Positions 40,267 through 46,796 of a stretch of DNA of 62,738 nucleotides are shown here, piece after piece (within the stretch, counting starts at the first letter, position 1; each line of letters begins with the position of its first letter). The DNA is taken from the NCBI GenBank assembly GCA_937872925.1, contig CALMUT010000306.1:1-62738 (forward strand), in the 5' to 3' direction. The notes under the pieces were generated by a model. The model worked only from the letters and a program-made list of their open reading frames with translations. It had not been told where the DNA came from and made no database searches. Position numbers and translations under genes: made by a program. The stretch is from an uncultured Myxococcales bacterium (lineage in GTDB: Bacteria; Myxococcota_A; Polyangia; Polyangiales; Polyangiaceae).

Positions 40267-40821
40267 TCACGCGAAAATCGAGTCTATAGGGATCTTCACG
40301 GCTAGTTCTGGCAGTGTCATTGTGTCGCCTGCGGCGAACTCCTCGCGTTTCCAGTCACCTCCCGCGCGTATCCAGGTCTCGACCGAACGCGTTGCAGGAT
40401 CCACGAGAACACAGCACTGCAGCGACGGCATCTTCTTGTAGTGATCGAGTTTCTCGCGTCGGTCGTAAGCTGCGGTGCTCTTGCTCAGCACTTCGACGAC
40501 GATTTTTGGATTCGTCACCGTGTTCTGGTTTTCTGGATCGGTTTCGATCGGACCGCAAACAACGGTAACGTCGGGGTAGGTAGTCAACCCAGTGGCCGCG
40601 ACACGGATTCTGAGATCGGAGCTGTATGCTCTACGGTCAGTCCCGCGCACAGCCTGAAACAGCAAAGCGCTCATTGCCACTGAGACTGCCGCGTGTTCCG
40701 GCGTGCCGCCGGCCATCCGGTAAATCTCGCCGTCGAGGAATTCGTGTTTGGTATTGCTGGCTTCTTCGTACTGGAGGTACTCGGAAAACGTGTAGCAGTG
40801 ACGAGACCCAGGGGAAGTCAC
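40267..40821 (-). CDS. Uma2-family putative restriction-endonuclease-fold protein
   Basis: A 184-residue protein of the Uma2 (DUF820) family, common as many paralogs in myxobacteria and cyanobacteria and having a PD-(D/E)XK nuclease-like fold. Characteristic parts are YTFSEYLQYEEASNTKHEFLDGEIYRMAGGTPEHAAV (about 10-47), VRVAATGLTTYPDVTVVCGPIE (D of YPDV), NPKIVVEVLSKSTAAYDRREKLDHYKKMPSLQ (VEVLSKST) and LVDPATRSVETW. The start is GTG 40821, giving the usual family length; the longer open frame to 40986 has no Uma2 character. Its biological role is unproven. Confidence 0.85.
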   Translation of the reverse strand: MTSPGSRHCYTFSEYLQYEEASNTKHEFLDGEIYRMAGGTPEHAAVSVAMSALLFQAVRGTDRRAYSSDLRIRVAATGLTTYPDVTVVCGPIETDPENQNTVTNPKIVVEVLSKSTAAYDRREKLDHYKKMPSLQCCVLVDPATRSVETWIRAGGDWKREEFAAGDTMTLPELAVKIPIDSIFA

Positions 40822-40982
40822 GAGTTGGACTCTAGCAGAGGCGCGAAAGTCCGGCCATTGAACCCCATTCGTTGGAAGCGGCTTGGTGACCCGCGCAAGG
40901 ACGATAGGGTCCACGGATTTCGATCTCACCGCTCTCTCGGGGAAACTCGAGCAGGCGGTGAGCAGCCCCCCCCCCGCGCCGC

Positions 40983-42215
40983 TCACTTGCTAATCTTGAA
41001 CACACTACCGGAGTAAGTCCCGACGAACACGTCAGTGGCGTCTACTGCAATGTGATTGGATTGTTCCGACGCCGGGCCGGGCAAACCCGTGGCTAAAATC
41101 ACTGCAGGCCCGCCGGCTTTGGGCACACGCTTGAGCGTTCTGCAGTCACCTGCCGTCTCCAGAAAGTACAAGTCGTTTGCGTCGAAACCTACGTGGGACG
41201 CAACTGCGCCCTGATACAGCACCGTGGGCGCTCCACCTGTTAGCGCAACTCGATTCAAGGATTGACCGAACAACGCAAAGTATACGTTCGTGGCGTCGAC
41301 GTTGAGCCCATGCGGCCAGAAGTCCGACGTAACGAGAGTTTGCGCCGCGTCGCCCTTTTCGTTGCCCTTGCGGATGACGTGCTTGGGCGTGCTCGGTGGG
41401 TTCGGCTCAGGGGATTCGACCCATGCGATGTCCGTCCCGTTGCTGGCCGCGTCCATACCGCCGAAGCGACCCGCGGTTGTGGCGTAGCTCGCGGTGGGAG
41501 CGCCACCGGATTTTGGCAGCGTATAGTAGGTACCGTTGCCCGTATCCACGAATGTGAGGCTATTGGTAAGCGCCAGGCCGACGCCGGTGCCCGCGATCAT
41601 GCTCGAGCCGTCCAACTTTTCTACGGCGCCGCCACTCAGTGCGCGACGGTAAGGCGCTGAACTGACTGCAAGCGTTCCGCGCGCCATCCAGTACAGGTGC
41701 GAAGTGTCGATTCGTATCGATACGGGTTGATCGCCCCCCAGATCCCCGAAGGCGACAATCTTGGCGGGCGCACTTCCATTTTTTTTGACCGAACGAATCC
41801 CGCTGCTCGCGCCGTGCGGCGCCGCGAAATATACGGTGTCGCCGCTTTCCGCTACGGAAAAGATCCCCGGTGAGTTCGTTGCGATTTCACTCAAGCTGCC
41901 CGCGCCGGCGGCCGTCGGTACGCACGCCGCGCCGCCAGCGCCCGCATTGCCACCAAACGCACCGGTGCCGCTTGCGCCCGCAACGCCGATCCCGCCAGCA
42001 CCCGCATTGCCACCAAACGCACCGCTACCGCTAGCACCCGCGACGCCGACCCCGCCGGCACCCGCGTTGCCACTAAACGCGCCGGCGCCGCTAGCACCCG
42101 AACTGCCACCACTGCCACCACCACTTCCCCCCGTGCCATTACCCAAGGGAACTTCCGAAGAGCAACCCAAAGTTGCGAGCAATGCCATGCTCACTGCCCA
42201 GTCATGTCGAATCAT
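40983..42215 (-). CDS. Lipoprotein with Gly-rich linker and beta-propeller-like domain
   Basis: A 410-residue protein with a lipoprotein signal (MIRHDWAVSMALLATLGCSSE, Cys18), then a long linker (about 28-95) with an exact internal repeat of GNAGAGGVGVAGASG blocks, and a C-terminal domain with propeller-like repeats (VYFAAPHGASSGIRSVKK, TDIAWVESPE, NVYFALFGQSLNRVALTGGAP, DLYFLETAGDCRTLKRVPKAGGPAVI). Such XXX-(I/L)YFxxxx-G.V..V.K.GG propellers are abundant in Polyangiales lipoproteins. They probably bind a surface ligand. It is divergent from the gene at 42385. Confidence 0.75.
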   Translation of the reverse strand: MIRHDWAVSMALLATLGCSSEVPLGNGTGGSGGGSGGSSGASGAGAFSGNAGAGGVGVAGASGSGAFGGNAGAGGIGVAGASGTGAFGGNAGAGGAACVPTAAGAGSLSEIATNSPGIFSVAESGDTVYFAAPHGASSGIRSVKKNGSAPAKIVAFGDLGGDQPVSIRIDTSHLYWMARGTLAVSSAPYRRALSGGAVEKLDGSSMIAGTGVGLALTNSLTFVDTGNGTYYTLPKSGGAPTASYATTAGRFGGMDAASNGTDIAWVESPEPNPPSTPKHVIRKGNEKGDAAQTLVTSDFWPHGLNVDATNVYFALFGQSLNRVALTGGAPTVLYQGAVASHVGFDANDLYFLETAGDCRTLKRVPKAGGPAVILATGLPGPASEQSNHIAVDATDVFVGTYSGSVFKISK

Positions 42216-42384
42216 TCGTCAACCTCCGCCTGTCTAATGCGTTCGGGGCCGCTAGCGGATCGAAGAAAAGGCCAACCCGACGATATTTCGTCTCGCAGCA
42301 GTCAGGATGAACAGCTCGGGTCAATGATGCAACTATACCGCCCCCGTGGGGTTTCGCTTCAGCTCAGTCACCGTCCGATTCACG

Positions 42385-43419
42385 ATGCGCGTAACGACGT
42401 GCGCGGCGTTGTGTTTGCTCTCAGCGCCAGGCGGCGCCGCGGAGACGGAAACGATTTCACTCAATTACGACGTGGTGTCGGGCTGTCCATCCCGTGCTCA
42501 GTTTGTCGGTGAAATCCTTGCGCGTACGGATCATGCAGCAATCGCCGATCAAACCCAGGCGCGACGCCTTCAAGTTAACGTTACGCGCGAAGCGGACGCC
42601 TTCGTTGGTGTTCTACGCATCAGTGACGACAAGCACCCGCCCGCAGAGCGCAGCATCGAAGGCGAGAGCTGCCAAAGCGTCGTGCTAGCGCTTGCCATCG
42701 CCGCGGCCCTCGCCATCGATCCCGACGCAGATACACGACCCGAAGCCACGGCATTGGGTGCGCCTTCCACGCCAGCACCCGCGCCGAACGCCACGCCGCG
42801 CAAGCAAGCGAAGTCTGCGACACAGCCCAGCACGGGCACGGACATTCCGACGAACGCTCGGCCAACGAATGTGCCGCGAGCCGCGAAGGATGGCGCCGTG
42901 CGCGTTTCGGCGGGCGCCGGCCTGGTCGCCACGTGGGGCCCCGCGCCGGAGGTGCTTGTCACGCCGGCACCTTTCGTCGGATTCACCTGGCCGTCGGATT
43001 CCTCGCTTGAGCTCGCGATACGCTTGCAGCCGAGCTTTGCGCAGACCGGGACACTGGGTCCGGCGTTCGACGCGGCCGACTTTCGATTGGCCAGCTTGCG
43101 CACGGAGATATGCCCGGCAAGCCTAGCGCTAGCTTCCGATCTCGCGCTGCTGCCCTGCGCGACCAGCGATGTCGGTGTGATCTTTGCCAAAGGTCGAGCC
43201 ATCGCGGAGCCCGCTTCGGAGACGAAGTTCTGGCTGGCCCTGGGCGCTCGGGGCCGTTTGGTCTGGTCGCTCAACGGCTGGCTCTTTGTGGACCTGGCGG
43301 CCGGGCTCGCGGCCGCGCCGCTGCGCTATGAATACGTATTTCGCAACCCGAAAAGCCGTATCTATCAGCCTCCGCTGTTCAGCCCCAACGCCGATTTCTC
43401 AGTTGGCGGGCGGTTTTGA
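42385..43419 (+). CDS. Secreted/outer-membrane-associated hypothetical protein upstream of an ECF sigma gene
   Basis: A 344-residue protein. ATG 42385 begins a signal peptide (MRVTTCAALCLLSAPGGAAE). The N-terminal domain (about 22-115) has GCPSRAQFVGEILART, RRLQVNVTREADAFVGVLRISDD and CQSVVLALAIAAALAIDP, a layout I associate with myxobacterial proteins next to sigma factors. After a Pro/Thr linker the C-terminal part (GAVRVSAGAGLVATWGPAPEVL...SLELAIRLQPSF...WSLNGWLFVDLAAGLAAAPL) has alternating strands suggesting a small beta-barrel or outer-membrane association. The sigma gene follows 40 bp downstream, so it may be an envelope-sensing member of the pathway. Confidence 0.6.
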   Translation: MRVTTCAALCLLSAPGGAAETETISLNYDVVSGCPSRAQFVGEILARTDHAAIADQTQARRLQVNVTREADAFVGVLRISDDKHPPAERSIEGESCQSVVLALAIAAALAIDPDADTRPEATALGAPSTPAPAPNATPRKQAKSATQPSTGTDIPTNARPTNVPRAAKDGAVRVSAGAGLVATWGPAPEVLVTPAPFVGFTWPSDSSLELAIRLQPSFAQTGTLGPAFDAADFRLASLRTEICPASLALASDLALLPCATSDVGVIFAKGRAIAEPASETKFWLALGARGRLVWSLNGWLFVDLAAGLAAAPLRYEYVFRNPKSRIYQPPLFSPNADFSVGGRF

Positions 43420-43459
43420 TGATCCGAACGGCGTCCCCGACGCATATGCCAGGTAGAAC

Positions 43460-44044
43460 GTGAGCGCCGAAGCCGTGTTAAGCGCCCCGACCGCCGGGAG
43501 CATGCCGTTGGCGGCGCCAGCGACGGCACGGTTGCAAGGGTTGGTCACCGCACATTCGCGGGTGGTTTGGCGCTTCCTGCGCCGCCTCGGACTCAGCGCG
43601 GCTGATGCGGATGACGGTTTGCAGGATGTGATGTTGGTGGCGGCGCGACGACTTGAGGACATTCGCATCGGTAGTGAGCGTGCGTTCTTGCTAGGCACGG
43701 CTTACCGCACTGCGTCGTCGCTTCGCCAAGTTCGCGGTCGGCGGCGCGAAGTCAGCGACGATGTGTTGATGGAGATGTCCGATCCCGCGCCGCATCCGGA
43801 TGCCGCGACCGAACAGAGGCGTGCGCGACGTTTGCTCGACGAAGTGCTCTCCAACATGCCCCTGGAACGCAGGGCCGTGTTTGTGGCAGCGGAGTTCGAG
43901 GGGCTTAGTCTCACAGAGATCGCAGACGTGCTGGGGATCCCTCGGGGCACAGCGGCCTCGCGCTTGCGCGCCGCTCGGGACGACTTCAAGAGCCACGTGG
44001 CTAGACTCCAGGCACGATTTCAGATTGCGCGAGGAAGCACATGA
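43460..44044 (+). CDS. ECF RNA polymerase sigma factor
   Basis: A 194-residue sigma factor. Region 2 is about 25-90 (LVTAHSRVVWRFLRRLGLSAADADDGLQDVMLVAARRLEDI..RAFLLGTAYRTASSLRQVRGRRR), and region 4 about 127-180 (LLDEVLSNMPLERRAVFVAAEFEGLSLTEIADVLGIPRGTAASRLRAARDDFKSH). It overlaps the anti-sigma-like gene by ATGA and follows a secreted protein gene by 40 bp, giving a three-gene signalling unit. The regulated genes are unknown. Confidence 0.9.
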   Translation: MSAEAVLSAPTAGSMPLAAPATARLQGLVTAHSRVVWRFLRRLGLSAADADDGLQDVMLVAARRLEDIRIGSERAFLLGTAYRTASSLRQVRGRRREVSDDVLMEMSDPAPHPDAATEQRRARRLLDEVLSNMPLERRAVFVAAEFEGLSLTEIADVLGIPRGTAASRLRAARDDFKSHVARLQARFQIARGST

Positions 44045-44835
44045 GCGACGACCGCTTACAACGCGACGATGACGCACTGCTTTCGCGTTTGCTGCGCGCA
44101 GGTGACGCGGACGAACCTTCGCCCAAAGCGGTGCAGCGCGCGCTGATTGCGGTCACGGCTGCGACGGGCGCCGCGGGCACGACCGCAGGCGCGGGTGCTG
44201 CGCAGCTCGCCGCGAGTTCGACGTGGTTCGGCGGCAGCGTTTTCAAGTGGCTGGGCATCGGCGCACTGTGCGGCGTGGTCGTTGGTAGTGCCGGGCCGGC
44301 ACTTTTGGTCTCGGATGCCGAGCCCGTATCGATCTTGAAGCGGGGCGCCGCGGGGCCGGCACAGCTCGCACGTGCAAAGTCACCGGCCGCGCCGCGCAAC
44401 ACGCGTGCGCAGGTTGGTGTGGCAGAGCACGAGACGAGTGCGCTGACGCCAAATGCGCCACCTGACCCGCCCGCCAGTCGGACGCTTGCGGAACACAGCA
44501 AGCCAACGGCTTTTGAACCCGAAGCCGAAGCCGCCGCGCCGGTGGTCCCGACGGCGCCAAGCGAGACGCTCAAAGACGAACTCCTAGTACTCGAGCGCGC
44601 GCGCAGCGCGGTGCAACGTCGCGACGCGGCAGCCGCGCAAGCCGCCATATCCGAATACCAGACGCGCTTTCCCCGAGGGCGCCTCTATCCAGAGTTAACG
44701 TTGTTGCGCATCGACTTGCTCGCGGCGCGCGGCGACACCGCGGGGGCACGCGCGCTCGCAGCGCAGTTCCTCAAAGCGAACCCAAGCAGTCCCTCCGCGG
44801 CGCGGCTCAAGACGCGCTTCAATCTGCCCGATTAA
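44041..44835 (+). CDS. Probable membrane anti-sigma factor with helical repeat tail
   Basis: A 264-residue protein beginning at ATGA with the sigma gene stop. The N-terminus (DRLQRDDDALLSRLLRAGDADEPSP) would contact sigma; one membrane segment is at about 76-93 (WLGIGALCGVVVGSAGPALLV). The outer part is Ala/Pro-rich, then a TPR-like helical pair (LKDELLVLERARSAVQRRDAAAAQAAISEYQTRFPRGRLYPELTLLRIDLLAARGDTAGARALAAQFLKANP). No zinc-finger motif is seen, so the sigma-binding element would be atypical. It may be a sensor for the ECF pathway. Confidence 0.7.
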   Translation: MSDDRLQRDDDALLSRLLRAGDADEPSPKAVQRALIAVTAATGAAGTTAGAGAAQLAASSTWFGGSVFKWLGIGALCGVVVGSAGPALLVSDAEPVSILKRGAAGPAQLARAKSPAAPRNTRAQVGVAEHETSALTPNAPPDPPASRTLAEHSKPTAFEPEAEAAAPVVPTAPSETLKDELLVLERARSAVQRRDAAAAQAAISEYQTRFPRGRLYPELTLLRIDLLAARGDTAGARALAAQFLKANPSSPSAARLKTRFNLPD

Positions 44836-44869
44836 CATCGAAACTAGACGGCAAGCTCGGGCAGGAGCT

Positions 44870-45982
44870 TCAAGCGCTCCGCGCGCGTCGCCGCCGCAGA
44901 GCGACCAAGCCGGCCAGAGCGAGCCAGGAGATCGGTGCGGTCGGTGCGCCAACGATGCGACAGCCGCAGCCCGAGTCGTCGCTTGCTGACGGCTTTGCCG
45001 GGGCACCCCCGGTGTTTGTGCCGCCGCCGCTTCCCACGCTGGCGCCGTTTCCGGCTGCGCCGCCGTTTCCGCCCGCGCTGTTTCCGCCGCTGCTCGCGCC
45101 TGCGGTACCGGCGTTGCCGCCGCCGCTTCCGGCACTGGCGCCGTTTCCGGCTGCGCCGCCCGAGCCCGCGGCGCCGCCCGCTCCGGCGTCGCTCGCCCCG
45201 GGTTGATACGCGCGCACGTAGTCGATGTCATAGTTGGCGGGGAAGGGCGTGGTGCTGTCGGGCGAACCCGGCCAACCGCCGCCGATGGCGAGATTCAAGA
45301 TCACGTACATCGGCACCTGGGGTACGCCGGGGCCGCTGTAGCTCTTGCGTTCGGTTCCGTCGATCGTCCACGTGATCTTGCTGGCGGTCCACTCGAGACC
45401 GTAGGTGTGGAAGTCGGCGGAGAAATCGGGCCCGGTGTACTCTGACTCGTCGGACTGGTGCCCCGAGCCGTAGTCAGTTCCCCAGTGCAGGGTCATGTAG
45501 ATCTTGTTGGGCTGGTGACCGAGAAACTCTTGAATGTCGATCTCGTTTACGCCGGTCGTGCCGACGGCACCCAAGAGCCAAAAGGCGGGCCAGATGCCCT
45601 TGCCCTTCGGCATCTTGAGACGCGCCTCGAAGTAGCCGTAGGTCTGCTCGTGGACGGAACAGATCACACCTGAGGTGTAGCTCATGCTCTGCCCGGCGTA
45701 CTGTCCGGATTGCTTCTTGCCGACGATGCTCAAGGTGCCGTTGTTCAGCGCAAATGCGCTATCCACGTAGGCTTGGAGCTCGTTGTTGATTACGGCTTCG
45801 CCCCACTTGTAGCGACGCACCCACTTCCCTGTGTCGAGGGATGTGCCGTCGAACTCGTCCTGAAACGTGAGCGCATATCCCGGCTTGTCCCAGGGGGCGG
45901 CATGCGCGCTCGATGCAGCGAAGGTTGCGCAGACCACAGTGAGGCCAATGGCTGCGCGCAGTGAAGCGTCCATGCGTTGCAT
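44870..45982 (-). CDS. Secreted glycoside hydrolase family 16 with MYXO-CTERM anchor
   Basis: A 370-residue enzyme. A signal peptide (MQRMDASLRAAIGLTVVCATFAASSAHAA) is followed by a GH16 domain (about 35-255) with EFDGTSLDTGKWVRRYKWGEAVINNELQAYVD, YFEARLKMPKGKGIWPAFWLLG and the catalytic motif NEIDIQEFLG (Glu147, Asp149, Glu152; E-x-D-x-x-E), and SKITWTIDGTE, WPGSPD. The family hydrolyses beta-1,3- or beta-1,3;1,4-glucans and related polymers. A Gly/Ser/Ala linker leads to a C-terminal SGCGCR, hydrophobic helix and RRRRARSA, a canonical MYXO-CTERM signal for surface anchoring. A 65-bp fragment of the same gene recurs at 46702. Confidence 0.93.
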   Translation of the reverse strand: MQRMDASLRAAIGLTVVCATFAASSAHAAPWDKPGYALTFQDEFDGTSLDTGKWVRRYKWGEAVINNELQAYVDSAFALNNGTLSIVGKKQSGQYAGQSMSYTSGVICSVHEQTYGYFEARLKMPKGKGIWPAFWLLGAVGTTGVNEIDIQEFLGHQPNKIYMTLHWGTDYGSGHQSDESEYTGPDFSADFHTYGLEWTASKITWTIDGTERKSYSGPGVPQVPMYVILNLAIGGGWPGSPDSTTPFPANYDIDYVRAYQPGASDAGAGGAAGSGGAAGNGASAGSGGGNAGTAGASSGGNSAGGNGGAAGNGASVGSGGGTNTGGAPAKPSASDDSGCGCRIVGAPTAPISWLALAGLVALRRRRARSA

Positions 45983-46030
45983 GTTACCGGCAACTCTCGC
46001 CGGGTTGTAGACGGATCTGAACGAGAGATC

Positions 46031-46564
46031 TTAACCGACGGCAACCAAGCCGCGTGAACCTCCCGTCTCGATCGCGATTAACCGCACCGCGGGATACACC
46101 TTGCCACGAGGGGCGCCCGGCGAGTCGAAGGTGACTCGCTTGGTCGTCTTGGTGGAAAGGTCACCGTCGTCGCACAAGACCACCGTGTCCGTGGGGCAGT
46201 AGGACCAGCACCAGCCGCCAAGGTTCTTCACTTCGCCGGTCTGGAGATTGCGCGCCCAAAGCCCTCCTGTGTAGATCCAGAAAACATGACGGGGACCCAT
46301 CACGGTCTTCGAGACCGAGTTCATGAGCTTGTCTGGCGTGTAGCGGAATGCGAGCTTCGTCTCACCCGTGACGAGGTTTGCGACTTCGACTTGGCCGTTG
46401 CCCGCTCCGAAGGAACGGAGGTAACTGGCCGTTTCGTTCCACACTGAGGGCTGGAGCATCGATCCGGGAAGGCGAGGAATCACGTAAGTCGAGTGCCGGT
46501 GACGCTCAGGCTCCCGTCGTTTGGTGCGGCACGATGTTCGAGGCGGAACGGCCTGAGCAACCAC
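46031..46564 (-). CDS. Truncated beta-propeller-like protein, probable gene remnant
   Basis: An open frame of 177 residues without a signal peptide. From about residue 36 (MLQPSVWNETASYLRSFGAGNGQVEVANLVTGETKLAFRYTPDKLM) it shows repeating W/Y-rich strand segments (RHVFWIYTGGLWARNLQTGEVKNLGGWCWSYCPTD, VTFDSPGAPRGKVYPAVRLIAIETGG) like WD or kelch-type propellers. The N-terminus has no plausible start context, with no ribosome site seen, and the region immediately upstream carries a fragment of a GH16 gene. It is best read as the C-terminal remnant of a larger secreted propeller protein after a deletion. Confidence 0.4.
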   Translation of the reverse strand: MVAQAVPPRTSCRTKRREPERHRHSTYVIPRLPGSMLQPSVWNETASYLRSFGAGNGQVEVANLVTGETKLAFRYTPDKLMNSVSKTVMGPRHVFWIYTGGLWARNLQTGEVKNLGGWCWSYCPTDTVVLCDDGDLSTKTTKRVTFDSPGAPRGKVYPAVRLIAIETGGSRGLVAVG

Positions 46565-46701
46565 AGTCCCGAGCTGGACACGTCCGCCTCCACCACTGGT
46601 GGATGCAGCTTGTGGCTAGAAGCGAGCACACCGGCACTGCCTTGGCACTGTGTGGCGCCGCACGGAGGCGGGTGTGCGTGCGGTCGTACACGCGAGCGCA
46701 T

Positions 46702-46766
46702 GTTGACCGAGGAACTCTTGGATATCGATCTCCTTTACGCCGGTCGTGCCAACGGCACCCAAGAGC
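46702..46766 (-). pseudogene. 65-bp fragment of a GH16 gene
   Basis: 65 bp that match the intact GH16 gene at 45514-45578 with 6 mismatches (about 91%). On the minus strand it still encodes LGAVGTTGVKEIDIQEFLG, the catalytic segment, but the surrounding sequence is unrelated and the frame is not continued. It is a relict from duplication or gene loss, lying between the truncated propeller gene and the fused SpoIID/VanY gene. The rest of 46565-46796 shows nothing recognisable. Confidence 0.75.
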
Positions 46767-46796
46767 GACGTGGCCCATGTCAAAGATCCCACGGCC

